Notes under the pieces: model-generated
What the model was told of the DNA's origin: nothing
The model's database searches: none
What the model saw: the letters and a program-made list of their open reading frames with translations, nothing else
Shown here: positions 27,033 to 36,253 of the stretch, piece after piece
How the letters are laid out: each line of letters opens with the position of its first letter
Position numbering within the stretch: the stretch's first letter is position 1
Position numbers and translations under genes: made by a program
Assembly (NCBI GenBank): GCA_039976075.1
Contig: JBDWFY010000005.1
Span: 1 to 64,000 of the forward strand
Direction: 5' to 3'
DNA: 64,000 nucleotides
Origin: JBDWFY01 sp039976075
Lineage (GTDB): Bacteria; Pseudomonadota; Alphaproteobacteria; Rhizobiales; Stappiaceae

Positions 27033-28355
27033 TCAGAAACTTTCCCTGATCCATTGTCCTACACGGTTCAGGTATCCTACCCCCGAAGCGGGCCCGATCA
27101 GGGTCCGCCTGGGTTCAAATTGCTCAATCTGAGCGACCTGCGGATAAATCAGCAGGCCGACAGCGGCCGAAAATGCCGGACCTTTTGCCGCTCCCGGCAT
27201 TCCGGCAATTCCAAGTGGTCGTCCAAGTCGTACATTTCTGCCAAGCACGCGCCGCGCCATTTCGGCCATGCCGGTCATCTGGCTGGCACCACCAGTCAGA
27301 ACCACGCGTTTGCCGATCTGCCCGGCAAACCCGGAGGCATTCAGCCGATCGCGCATCAGTTCCAGAATTTCTTCAACACGCGGTTTGATTATCTTCGTCA
27401 GAACGCCGCGGGGCAGTTGCTCCCCCGGATCATCATCCCCTTCGAGAGAGGGAATCGACAGAATATCCGTATCATCGCTCTGAACCGGTAAAGTCGAGCC
27501 GTTCAGCGTTTTCATACGTTCAGCAATCTGCACGCGGGTGGACAGTCCTCGAGCAATGTCCATGGTGACATGTTGCCCGCCAACGGCGATTGCGTCGGTG
27601 TGCACAATCTGGCGCTCTACGAACACACTGAGCGATGTCGTACCTCCGCCCATGTCAATGCAGGCAACACCGAGCTCCGCCTCATCATCCACCAGAGATG
27701 ACAGGCCGCTGGCATACGGGGTTGCGACGAGTGTTTCGACATGCAAATGGCCACGATTGATGCAGAGTTCCAAATTGCGAACCGGCGGCAAATCGGAGGT
27801 TACAACGTGAATATCAACACCAAGCCGCCCGCCGATCATTGCGCGGGGATCCCGAATGCCACGATTGCCGTCCAGTGAGTAGGATACCGGGAGTGCGTGC
27901 ACCACCGCGCGCCCGTCTGCCAACGAGTGCATCGAACCGGCGGCAAGCACGCGCTGAATGTCCCCATCTGAAACTGTATCGCGTGCAACCTTCACACCGG
28001 CTGAGAATATTTCACTCTGCAATCGACCGCACGTCAGATTGACGATGAGTGATTCAACCGTCACGCCGGCCATGCGTTCAGCACCGTCAACCGCCAACCG
28101 CACTGCTTGTTCGGCCAAATCCAGATCAACAACCACACCGGACTTGATGCCACGCGATCTCTGATAGCCGTAACCCAAAACTTCGATTGCATGAGAACGG
28201 CCGGGCAAGACCGCGTCCGTTTCACCGGGAGTTAGGCGGGCAATAACACAGCAAATCTTGCTTGAACCAACATCAAGCACGGAGACAATAACCGAGCGGC
28301 GGTTTGGCAAAGGTCGCATGCGCGGCAGATAAACGGAAGATTTGGAAGAGCTCAT
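27033..28355 (-). CDS. ftsA: Cell division protein FtsA
   Basis: FtsA is an actin-like ATPase that anchors FtsZ to the inner membrane and recruits the divisome. The protein has 440 residues. The phosphate-1 motif is SVLDVGSSKICCVIARL; the 1C/SHS2 domain covers about 105-190; phosphate-2 is ACIDMGGGTTSLSVF; the adenosine motif is RVVLTGGASQMTGM. The C-terminus ends GYLNRVGQWIRESF, the amphipathic membrane-targeting helix. The start overlaps the ftsQ stop by 4 nt (ATGA). Confidence 0.97.
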   Translation of the reverse strand: MSSSKSSVYLPRMRPLPNRRSVIVSVLDVGSSKICCVIARLTPGETDAVLPGRSHAIEVLGYGYQRSRGIKSGVVVDLDLAEQAVRLAVDGAERMAGVTVESLIVNLTCGRLQSEIFSAGVKVARDTVSDGDIQRVLAAGSMHSLADGRAVVHALPVSYSLDGNRGIRDPRAMIGGRLGVDIHVVTSDLPPVRNLELCINRGHLHVETLVATPYASGLSSLVDDEAELGVACIDMGGGTTSLSVFVERQIVHTDAIAVGGQHVTMDIARGLSTRVQIAERMKTLNGSTLPVQSDDTDILSIPSLEGDDDPGEQLPRGVLTKIIKPRVEEILELMRDRLNASGFAGQIGKRVVLTGGASQMTGMAEMARRVLGRNVRLGRPLGIAGMPGAAKGPAFSAAVGLLIYPQVAQIEQFEPRRTLIGPASGVGYLNRVGQWIRESF

Positions 28356-29221
28356 GTATCAGCCTCCTTCCGCTTCGAGCCGCGCACAGCTTTGAGTGTT
28401 GTATTTCGCCGTTCAACCGCACCGTCGGTCAGTCGAACAACGATCCGGTCCGCCAAACGCATATCGATTGCTGCGATGTCCCGCGAGAGCAGTCCGTTCT
28501 CGCGATCCAATGCTTCAAGTTCGCCGAGCGCTGCAAGAATTTTCTTTTCCGGCAATCGGATCACGACACCATTTTGCAGAACAAGGTTCCAACGGCGACC
28601 GCCGACAAACTTCGAAGCCCGAACCTGAAGTTTCAAATCAGGGAAGGAAGCCAGGTGATCAAGAATGTCCTTTGCCTTGCGCTGGGCGCCATGACCAAGC
28701 AAAAGGGGCAGCCTCGCATGGCGTGTTTCGATTTCATCAGTAATGATATTGCCGTCGCGATCGATTATTGAAACCACCTGGCCGCGTTGCCAGAGCGCAT
28801 ATGGCGTCTTTTCCTCAATGGCGACATGCAATGTGCCGGGATACAATTTCTGCACCGACACTTTTTCAATCCAGGCGATGCGGCTTAGCCGCTCTTTTGC
28901 AGCATCGGCCTCAAAAAGAGGGAGAGATGACCCTGATTCGATTTCCAGCGCTTCCAGAATCTGAAATTCGTCTGTTTCGCGCTGGCCTGTCAGCTTGACG
29001 GCTTTGATGGAAAATCCGGCGGCGGATGTTAAGGCCTCAGAGACCATCCGGCCCTGTCCGCCCAGTGCCACTCCATAAGCAATCGTCAAACCCAAAAAAG
29101 CGACCGAGCAAGCCGACCCAGCTCCACGCGGTACTTCCGCAAGCCACCCGGCAGCGCGCCAGATCGGGCGACGACGCAGGCGCGAGAAACCGCCCCGGAT
29201 GTTTGCACTTTCCGGATTCAT
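28352..29221 (-). CDS. ftsQ: Cell division protein FtsQ
   Basis: FtsQ is a single-pass inner-membrane protein that links cytoplasmic and periplasmic parts of the divisome. The protein has 289 residues, with a basic cytoplasmic start (RLRRRPIWRAAGW) and a membrane segment near SVAFLGLTIAYGVALGG. The POTRA domain runs from AAGFSIKAVKLTGQRE to YPGTLHVAIEEKTPYALWQ. The FtsQ/DivIB domain follows, with PLLLGHGA and LPEKKILAALGELEALD. ATG 29221 leaves 29 bp after ddl; another in-frame ATG at 29284 would overlap ddl by 34 nt, so the start is moderately uncertain. Confidence 0.93.
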   Translation of the reverse strand: MNPESANIRGGFSRLRRRPIWRAAGWLAEVPRGAGSACSVAFLGLTIAYGVALGGQGRMVSEALTSAAGFSIKAVKLTGQRETDEFQILEALEIESGSSLPLFEADAAKERLSRIAWIEKVSVQKLYPGTLHVAIEEKTPYALWQRGQVVSIIDRDGNIITDEIETRHARLPLLLGHGAQRKAKDILDHLASFPDLKLQVRASKFVGGRRWNLVLQNGVVIRLPEKKILAALGELEALDRENGLLSRDIAAIDMRLADRIVVRLTDGAVERRNTTLKAVRGSKRKEADT

Positions 29222-29250
29222 GTTATTTCTGGAGTCGTGATGTCGAACCC

Positions 29251-30177
29251 CTAACGACTGCAACTCGCGTCCTCCACCATCCAACTCACCAACGCCTCAA
29301 AATCGTGCCCTGCGTGGGCGGCGATTTCCGGAACGAGCGAGGTGGGCGTCATTCCGGGTTGCGTATTAACTTCCAGGCAAATCAACTCGCCGGTGCCATC
29401 GATTCGGTCATCAAAACGGAAATCCGCCCTGGTGACTCCCTGGCATCCAAGCGATTCATGCGCTGTTAAGGTTATTTTCTGTACATCTTCGTAAATATTC
29501 GGTGAAATTTTTGCAGGAAGTATGTGTTTTGAGCCCCCAATCTCATATTTAGCTTCATAGTCATAGAAACTGTGCTCTTCGGGCACTATTTCGATCACCC
29601 CAAGAGCGACTCCACCGATCACCGCACAGGTTAACTCCCTGCCGGCAATATATTTTTCGGCCATAACTACATCGCCATAGGGCCAATCATCGCGATATAA
29701 TTCCTGCGGCGGGTGCCTGTTTTTCTCATTAACAATCAGGACTCCAAAGCTTGACCCTTCGTTAATGGGCTTAATTACGTAAGGAGGAGCGATTGGATGG
29801 ACACGGCCGGCTTCGTGCCGGTGCAGGACTTTATGTGTGGTAACGGGAACACCCGCTGCTTTCATGACAGCTTTGGCTTTCACCTTGTTCATTGCGAGCG
29901 CCGAAGCCATGACACCGGAATGGGTATAGGGAATTTCCAACACTTCAAGAATGCCCTGAACACAGCCGTCCTCCCCAAAAGGACCATGCAACGCATTAAA
30001 GGCGACATCCGGCCTCAGTTTTGACAGCACGGAGGCAATATTGCGGTCAACATCAACCCGCGTTACCCGGTACCCGGCGGTTTCCAAGGCATTGGCGCAA
30101 GCATTACCCGTCGACAGGCTAACAGGACGCTCAGAAACCCAACCGCCCATCAGAACCGCTACATGTTTGTCGGTCAT
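29251..30177 (-). CDS. ddl: D-alanine--D-alanine ligase
   Basis: This ATP-grasp enzyme makes the D-Ala-D-Ala dipeptide that MurF adds to the peptidoglycan precursor. It has 308 residues, the DdlB size. Motifs present are VAVLMGGWVSERPVSLSTG (N-terminal signature, with WVSERPVS as in rhizobial enzymes), ALHGPFGEDGCVQGILE, YVIKPINEGSSFGV and LICLEVNTQPGMTPTSLVPE, with the metal-binding E and N. Three bases separate it from the murB stop. Confidence 0.97.
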   Translation of the reverse strand: MTDKHVAVLMGGWVSERPVSLSTGNACANALETAGYRVTRVDVDRNIASVLSKLRPDVAFNALHGPFGEDGCVQGILEVLEIPYTHSGVMASALAMNKVKAKAVMKAAGVPVTTHKVLHRHEAGRVHPIAPPYVIKPINEGSSFGVLIVNEKNRHPPQELYRDDWPYGDVVMAEKYIAGRELTCAVIGGVALGVIEIVPEEHSFYDYEAKYEIGGSKHILPAKISPNIYEDVQKITLTAHESLGCQGVTRADFRFDDRIDGTGELICLEVNTQPGMTPTSLVPEIAAHAGHDFEALVSWMVEDASCSR

Positions 30178-30180
30178 TCG

Positions 30181-31137
30181 TTATTCTCCGAGAAATTCCT
30201 GCACAGATACGCCGTCCGGCCAAACGCCGATCCGCTTGATTTCCCACTCAAGACGGATGCCGCATTGCTCATAAACGCGACCACGGACCGTTTCGCCCAA
30301 AAGCTCCAGATCTGTTGCCGTGGCATCACCGGTGTTAATGAGGAAATTGCAGTGCATCTGAGAAACCTGCGCACCGCCAACCCTTAATCCGCGGCAGCCC
30401 GCCCGATCCACAAGCTTCCATGCCGAGTGCCCGGGAGGGTTCTTGAACGTCGACCCACCCGTCCGCTCGCGAATAGGCTGTGCGTTCTCGCGATGCTCGA
30501 CAACAGCAGCCATTTCCTTCCGGATTGCCTCAGGGTCCTCAGCCGTTCCTTCAAACACGGCCGATGTGAAAATCAGGTCTTTCGCCGCGGTACTATGGCG
30601 GTAGGAATAACCAAGGTCGGCATTTTGAAAAACGTGGGTCATGCCTGAACGGTCAATGGCTGTCAGTTCAACCATGCGATCCTTGGTTTCCGTCCCATGC
30701 GCACCGGCATTCATCCGAAGCGCGCCGCCGACACCACCAGGTATTCCCGTATAAAAAGCCAACCCGCCTATTCCAAGCCGCGCCGCTTCCTCGGCAAGTT
30801 TTTTATCCGGCACAGCCGCACCGACTCGCAGGCAATTGTTGCCCGCATCTGAAATCGAACCAAAACCACGGCCAGAGAGGCGAATAACAACACCAGGAAG
30901 TCCACCCTCTCGTACAAGCAGGTTGGATCCAAGACCCACAACCATAACCGGGATGTCTTCAGGCAACCCACTCATGAATTGTGCAAGATCGTCTTCGTCC
31001 GCCGGCTGAAACAGTAACTGCGCCGGACCGCCCACACGAAACCAAGTGATACCCGACAAGGGCTGATTGACCATCACTCGCCCGCGCACATCAGCGATAA
31101 CGCTTTCAAGCTCCCCTGAAAGATCAGGAAAGCTCAT
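30181..31137 (-). CDS. murB: UDP-N-acetylenolpyruvoylglucosamine reductase
   Basis: MurB is a flavoenzyme that reduces the enolpyruvyl group to give UDP-MurNAc. The protein has 318 residues. FAD-binding segments are TWFRVGGPAQLLF, VVGLGSNLLVREGG and GIPGGVGGALRMNAGAHG. The catalytic serine lies in ERTGGSTFKNPPG and the catalytic glutamate near the C-terminus. The tyrosine-containing DLGYSYRHS segment is also present. It overlaps murC by 4 nt. Confidence 0.97.
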   Translation of the reverse strand: MSFPDLSGELESVIADVRGRVMVNQPLSGITWFRVGGPAQLLFQPADEDDLAQFMSGLPEDIPVMVVGLGSNLLVREGGLPGVVIRLSGRGFGSISDAGNNCLRVGAAVPDKKLAEEAARLGIGGLAFYTGIPGGVGGALRMNAGAHGTETKDRMVELTAIDRSGMTHVFQNADLGYSYRHSTAAKDLIFTSAVFEGTAEDPEAIRKEMAAVVEHRENAQPIRERTGGSTFKNPPGHSAWKLVDRAGCRGLRVGGAQVSQMHCNFLINTGDATATDLELLGETVRGRVYEQCGIRLEWEIKRIGVWPDGVSVQEFLGE

Positions 31138-32552
31138 GCTTCCGTCTCCTCATCCAACGCTGCAAGTTGCTCGGGCAAGGCATAGGCCCACTGGGTAATG
31201 TTCCCCGCGCCAAGACATAAAACGTAGTCCCCGTCGGAGGCCAGCGTTGCAACAAGCGAAGCCAGTTCATCGGGCGTTTCCAGCGCATGAACAGATCGAT
31301 GGCCGCGGGCTTTCAGTCCGGAGATCAGGCTATCGCGGTCATATCCCTTGATCGGTTTCTCTCCGGCAGCAAAAACCGGTGCGACAATCACACTGTCTGC
31401 GTCATTGAAGCAGGCACAGAAGTCGTCAAAAAGACTCTCAAGCCGTGTGTATCGGTGGGGTTGCACAACAGCAATGACATTACCGGCGCTGGCTTCGCGC
31501 GCAGCGTGCAGAACCGCTTTAATCTCGACTGGATGGTGTCCGTAGTCGTCGAAAATATCGACCTCGTTCCAGCGACCGGTGTGCGTGAACCGGCGTTTGA
31601 CTCCGCTGAAAGCCGCCAGCCCTTCGCGAACAGATTGAGAGGTTATGCCAAGCTGCAAAGCCAATGCGATAGCGGCTGTTGCGTTGGCGACGTTATGAAG
31701 CCCGGGCATCGGTAAAACCAGGTCCTCAAGAACGGTTTCCGTGCCCTCCCGGCGATCCTTGATGGTAACGGCAAACTGGGTGTTTCCCCCTTCCATCAGC
31801 ACTTTGGAGTAGCGATAGTCCGCCTGCGGGTTCGAGCCGTAGGTGACAATCCGCCTATCCTCAATCTGACCAACCAGTGCCTGTACTTCGGGATGGTCGA
31901 GACACATAACTGCAAAGCCATAAAATGGGACGTTGTCTATAAACTGTCGGAACGCCTGGCGCACGCCGTCAAAGTCACCATAGTGATCAAGATGTTCCGG
32001 ATCGATATTGGTGACGATCGCGATGTCCGCAGGAAGCTTGACGAACGTGCCGTCAGATTCATCTGCCTCCACGACCATCCAGTCACCCTTCCCCATTCGG
32101 GCATTGGTGCCGTAGGCATTGATTATGCCACCGTTTATGACTGTCGGATCCAATCCGCCTGCGTCAAGAAGAGCCGCAACCATCGAGGTCGTTGTGGTCT
32201 TTCCATGTGTGCCCCCAACTGCGATGGCCTGCTTGAAACGCATAAGCTCGGCAAGCATCTCTGCACGCCTGACAACCGGCAACAATTGTTCTCTGGCCGC
32301 AACAAGTTCCGGATTGTCCCGCGTAATGGCAGAGGAAACGACCACAACTTCCGCATCGCGGAGGTTAGCGCCCTCATGACCGATCATTACTTCGATGCCC
32401 TTTCGGCGCAAACGAAGAACATTTGCGCTCTCGGACATATCCGAGCCCTGAACTTTGTAGCCTAGGGTATTGAGCACTTCGGCAATACCGCTCATGCCAA
32501 TACCGCCTATCCCGACAAAATGGATCGGGCCGATATCCTGCGGCATCTTCAT
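31134..32552 (-). CDS. murC: UDP-N-acetylmuramate--L-alanine ligase
   Basis: MurC adds L-alanine to UDP-MurNAc using ATP. The protein has 472 residues. The N-terminal Rossmann domain is IHFVGIGGIGMSGIAEVL; the P-loop is VGGTHGKTTTTSM; the Mur central-domain motif is NIDPEHLDHYGDFD; the C-terminal motif is DDYGHHPVEIKAVL, followed by VVQPHRYTRLESLFDDF. It overlaps murB downstream and murG upstream by 4 nt each. Confidence 0.98.
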   Translation of the reverse strand: MKMPQDIGPIHFVGIGGIGMSGIAEVLNTLGYKVQGSDMSESANVLRLRRKGIEVMIGHEGANLRDAEVVVVSSAITRDNPELVAAREQLLPVVRRAEMLAELMRFKQAIAVGGTHGKTTTTSMVAALLDAGGLDPTVINGGIINAYGTNARMGKGDWMVVEADESDGTFVKLPADIAIVTNIDPEHLDHYGDFDGVRQAFRQFIDNVPFYGFAVMCLDHPEVQALVGQIEDRRIVTYGSNPQADYRYSKVLMEGGNTQFAVTIKDRREGTETVLEDLVLPMPGLHNVANATAAIALALQLGITSQSVREGLAAFSGVKRRFTHTGRWNEVDIFDDYGHHPVEIKAVLHAAREASAGNVIAVVQPHRYTRLESLFDDFCACFNDADSVIVAPVFAAGEKPIKGYDRDSLISGLKARGHRSVHALETPDELASLVATLASDGDYVLCLGAGNITQWAYALPEQLAALDEETEA

Positions 32553-33676
32553 TTTGGTACTCCTTGTAAAAACGATGCGGCCTTTTCACCGCTTGCCACA
32601 TGTTCAACCAAATCGGCCAATCGCCCGACAGCATTCGGGCGGCCCTCTTTTCGCGCAGCTTCCGCCATAGTTGAGAGCGTTTGTGGTGACCTCATGAACC
32701 CGGCGATTGTTTCTGCTAATCCGGAAGGGGTGATAGAGGCCTCTGCCGCAAATACCGCACCACCGATGCTCTCAAGCGTGCGCGCATTTGCGCTTTGATC
32801 CTGATCGATCGCACCGGGTAAGGGAACCAAGATCGATGGCCGGCCAATTGCCGCCAATTCACTCACAGACGTTGCGCCTGATCGGCAGATAACCAGATGG
32901 GCCTGGGCAATCCTGTCCGGCAGATCTGTGAAAAAGCTCTTCAATTCCGGCTTCATGCCCAGCGCGGCGTAATCCTGCGCCGCCATATCAATGTCTTCGG
33001 GTCGACTTTGCTGAACCAGATCAATACGGCTGCACAGCTCTTCAGGCAATGCCTCAAGAACCGATGGCATCATCTGGGAGAAGAACCGCGCGCCCTGACT
33101 ACCGCCAAACACCAGCAGTTTGAACCGATCCCTCGAACCCGGTGTTCGCCATGGTACATCACAGGCGGTGATGACAGCACTCCGTAAAGGATTACCGGTA
33201 AAGACCTGTTTTTCCTCGGTTCCATCGCCACTGAGTATTTCGGGAAAAGATGTCGCTACCGCGGTGGCGTGTCGCGCCAGCATGCGATTGGCGCGGCCCA
33301 TCACCGCGTTCGCTTCGTGCAGTATTGTCGGAACGCCCCGCATACGTGCCGCGAACATCGGCGGAAATGTCGGATAACCACCGAAGCCAACCACCACGGA
33401 CGGTTTTGTTCGCTTCAATATTCCGGACGCCTGCCAGTATCCCCTCAGGAGCTTCAATCCGGTTCGCGCCAGAGCAACCGGATTTTTGCTGCGTATCGTG
33501 TCAGAAGAAATCAGATAGGTGGAGCGGGCTGGAAAAGCGTCACCAAATTTGTCGGCACGCCGATCCGTTGCAAGGTCCACGACGTAACCACGCTCTAGCA
33601 GCACGTCCGCCAACGCCTGTGCAGGAAACAGATGGCCGCCGGTTCCACCGGCTGTAAGAAGAATTGTTCCTGACAT
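32549..33676 (-). CDS. murG: UDP-GlcNAc--MurNAc-pentapeptide-undecaprenol GlcNAc transferase
   Basis: MurG adds GlcNAc to lipid I to form lipid II on the inner face of the cytoplasmic membrane. It is a GT-B glycosyltransferase of 375 residues. The donor and acceptor loops are LTAGGTGGHLFPAQALAD (G-loop 1), VVGFGGYPTFPPMF (G-loop 2) and LLVFGGSQGARFFSQMMP (G-loop 3). The C-terminal UDP site is VICRSGATSVSELAAIGRPS and PLPGAIDQDQSANA. Confidence 0.98.
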   Translation of the reverse strand: MSGTILLTAGGTGGHLFPAQALADVLLERGYVVDLATDRRADKFGDAFPARSTYLISSDTIRSKNPVALARTGLKLLRGYWQASGILKRTKPSVVVGFGGYPTFPPMFAARMRGVPTILHEANAVMGRANRMLARHATAVATSFPEILSGDGTEEKQVFTGNPLRSAVITACDVPWRTPGSRDRFKLLVFGGSQGARFFSQMMPSVLEALPEELCSRIDLVQQSRPEDIDMAAQDYAALGMKPELKSFFTDLPDRIAQAHLVICRSGATSVSELAAIGRPSILVPLPGAIDQDQSANARTLESIGGAVFAAEASITPSGLAETIAGFMRSPQTLSTMAEAARKEGRPNAVGRLADLVEHVASGEKAASFLQGVPK

Positions 33677-33689
33677 TTATCCCCTCGGA

Positions 33690-34850
33690 TCAGGCGAATT
33701 GGCCACGGGGTACGCGACGCACAACAACAGGTCCGTTTGTCGAATTGGTAAAGTAACGGCGACGTGTCAGCCCAAGAACGAAACCCATCCCCAAAGCAAC
33801 GGCAAGAAGCGAAGAGCCACCATATGAAATGAACGGCAGCGTCATACCCTTTGCAGGCATCATGTTTAAATTCACCGCCAAGTTGATACTGGACTGGATC
33901 CCAAACAATACAATCAGGCCGGATGTCGCCAGTCTGGAAAAAGGATCATGATCCTTCATCGCTTTGCTCAACCCCCGAATGACGACAAACGCAAATACCA
34001 GGACGAGAAACAGGCACAGAATAATACCGAACTCTTCAGCGGCGACCGCAAAGATAAAATCCGTATGGCTATCCGGCAGGATGCGTTTGACGGTGCCCTC
34101 GCCCGGTCCACGGCCAAGCCAACCGCCCTGTACGAAGGACTCTAGTGCTGTATCAATCTGAAAAGTATCGCCCGAGCCCGGATCAAGAAATCTGTTGATG
34201 CGTCCTGTAACATGAGGAAGGAAGAGATAGGCTGCAGCCATCCCACCCATTCCGAGCATCCCAAGAACCGCTATCCAGATCCACGATAGGCCAACCATGA
34301 AAAACAACGCGCACCAGACAAGTAAAACCAGCATGGTTTGGCCGAAGTCAGGTTGGGCGACCAAAAGCGCCGCGACCATCGCAAAGAGAATAACGGCAAA
34401 CAATTGGCCGGGCACGTCCGGACGCCTTTCGTTTTCTGCAAGGAGAAAGGCAACCAGGATCACAAATGCCGGTTTCATGAATTCTGAAGGCTGAATTGAG
34501 AATGCGCCCAGGGACACCCAGCGGCGCGCACCCTTCACTTCCATCCCGCCAAACAGCGTGTAAATCATCAGGAAAAACGAGATAACAAACACGATCAGCG
34601 CAACACGTCGGATCATCCGGGGTGACAGGGCCGACGTCGCAAGCAGAACAATAACAGCAGGTATGAGAAAAGCGGCCTGCCTTTTCACGAAATGCAGACT
34701 ATCAAGTCCCAGTCGCTCGGCGACTGGCGGGCTGGCTGCAAAGGAAAAGACCAACCCACCGATCATCAGGAGCAAAAAGCCCGCAAGGAGGTAGCGGTCG
34801 ACCGTCCACAGCCAATCGGCAAGCGCACTGCGATCTGTGCGTGAAGGCAT
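33690..34850 (-). CDS. ftsW: Peptidoglycan glycosyltransferase FtsW (SEDS)
   Basis: FtsW is the SEDS-family septal polymerase that works with FtsI. The protein has 386 residues with about ten membrane segments. SEDS landmarks include GARRWVSLGAFSIQPSEFMKP and the extracellular loop FQIDTALESFVQGGWLGRGPGEG. The helix DFIFAVAAEEFG and the C-terminal KGMTLPFISYGGSSLL complete the fold. The start overlaps the murD stop by one base; 13 bp separate its stop from murG. Confidence 0.97.
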   Translation of the reverse strand: MPSRTDRSALADWLWTVDRYLLAGFLLLMIGGLVFSFAASPPVAERLGLDSLHFVKRQAAFLIPAVIVLLATSALSPRMIRRVALIVFVISFFLMIYTLFGGMEVKGARRWVSLGAFSIQPSEFMKPAFVILVAFLLAENERRPDVPGQLFAVILFAMVAALLVAQPDFGQTMLVLLVWCALFFMVGLSWIWIAVLGMLGMGGMAAAYLFLPHVTGRINRFLDPGSGDTFQIDTALESFVQGGWLGRGPGEGTVKRILPDSHTDFIFAVAAEEFGIILCLFLVLVFAFVVIRGLSKAMKDHDPFSRLATSGLIVLFGIQSSINLAVNLNMMPAKGMTLPFISYGGSSLLAVALGMGFVLGLTRRRYFTNSTNGPVVVRRVPRGQFA

Positions 34851-36250
34851 CAGGCAACCTCCCTTCCATCGGGATTGTTCAGGAGGGCATGCACTGCGGC
34901 ACGGAAGACATCACCCCGTTGTTCAAAACTCGAAAACTGATCGAAACTCGCACAGGCAGGAGAGAGAAGGATAGCCGTCTCCTGTACAACTGCCTTATTG
35001 GCATCGTTAAAAGCACACGTCAACGCGTGTTCCAGCGTTTGACACTGCTCAAATGGAACAAGTCCTTGCAACGTTTGACCGAATTCTGCCGCTGATTCGC
35101 CTATCAAGTATGCTTTTGCAACAGTGGGAAAAAATTCTTCAAGGCTGTGGATTCCGCCCGACTTGGCACGACCGCCGGCAATCCAGTAGATCCGATCAAA
35201 ACTCGCCAAGGCCCTCGCCGCGGCGTCTGCATTGGTTGCCTTTGAATCGTTGATAAAAAGCAACGGTCCGGAACGTCCGACTTCTTCCATCCGATGCGCC
35301 AGCCCCGGAAAACTCACCAAGCCGGCCTGTATTTCCTCGTCGCTCAATCCAAGAAGCTGGCAAACCGCGTAGGCAGTGGCAGCATTTTGCGCGTTGTGCA
35401 TCCCGCGCAAGGATCGGGCTCCCTTTAAGCTCGCGACCTTTGACGACCGGGCATCGGAAACACTGAAGATCGCGTCTCCATCAAATCGAATACCATTTTC
35501 GATATCCCGCGCCGCGGCGATCTGGATCACCTCACGGCCCGTATTCCTAACATTTTCGGCAATTGCGGCAGAATGCGGATCATCTATACCGACGACGGCC
35601 CGGCGCGCGTTTGTTACCAGGCGTTCCTTCACACTTGCGTAGTGATCTATTGTCCCGTGACGATCGAGGTGATCCGGGCTCAAATTGAGGTGAACGCCGA
35701 TTGAGGGGTCCAGACCCGGTGCAAGGTCGATCTGATAGGAAGAGCATTCCACCACGTAGGTTCGGTCTGACTGAGGCGGTTCCAGTTCCAGCACCGGCGT
35801 ACCTATGTTCCCGCCCATTTGAACATCTCGAGCGGCGGTAGATAAAATATGCGAAATCAGTACAGTCGTGGTCGATTTTCCGTTGGTGCCCGTGATGGCA
35901 ACGAAGGCGCAATCAGGCGCAAGACGCCTGCGCTCACGAACAAAAAGTTCGATATCGCCAATGATCTCAATGCCCGCAGCCAAGGCCTTGAGCACTGTCC
36001 AATGCGGCTCAGGATGAGTCAACGGAACGCCAGGCGATAATATGAGAGCCGCAAAATCGGACCAGTCTGCATCCTGCAGATCTACAACAGGGATACCGGC
36101 CGACCGTGCCTGTTTTACCCGCTCGGAGGAATCGTCCCATGCGGCAACACGTGCACCTCCCGCCTTCAATGCTAAAGCGGTTGTTATACCCGACCCGCCA
36201 AGGCCGAACACTGCCACGCTTTTGTCATTGAAGGTTGAAGCCGCAATCAT
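34850..36250 (-). CDS. murD: UDP-N-acetylmuramoylalanine--D-glutamate ligase
   Basis: MurD adds D-glutamate to UDP-MurNAc-L-Ala. The protein has 466 residues. The N-terminal domain is VAVFGLGGSGITTALALKAGG; the P-loop is VAITGTNGKSTTTVLISHI; the central motif is HLNLSPDHLDRHGTID; the C-terminal domain has FINDSKATNADAAARAL. It follows mraY by 3 bp. Confidence 0.98.
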   Translation of the reverse strand: MIAASTFNDKSVAVFGLGGSGITTALALKAGGARVAAWDDSSERVKQARSAGIPVVDLQDADWSDFAALILSPGVPLTHPEPHWTVLKALAAGIEIIGDIELFVRERRRLAPDCAFVAITGTNGKSTTTVLISHILSTAARDVQMGGNIGTPVLELEPPQSDRTYVVECSSYQIDLAPGLDPSIGVHLNLSPDHLDRHGTIDHYASVKERLVTNARRAVVGIDDPHSAAIAENVRNTGREVIQIAAARDIENGIRFDGDAIFSVSDARSSKVASLKGARSLRGMHNAQNAATAYAVCQLLGLSDEEIQAGLVSFPGLAHRMEEVGRSGPLLFINDSKATNADAAARALASFDRIYWIAGGRAKSGGIHSLEEFFPTVAKAYLIGESAAEFGQTLQGLVPFEQCQTLEHALTCAFNDANKAVVQETAILLSPACASFDQFSSFEQRGDVFRAAVHALLNNPDGREVA

Positions 36251-36253
36251 CGC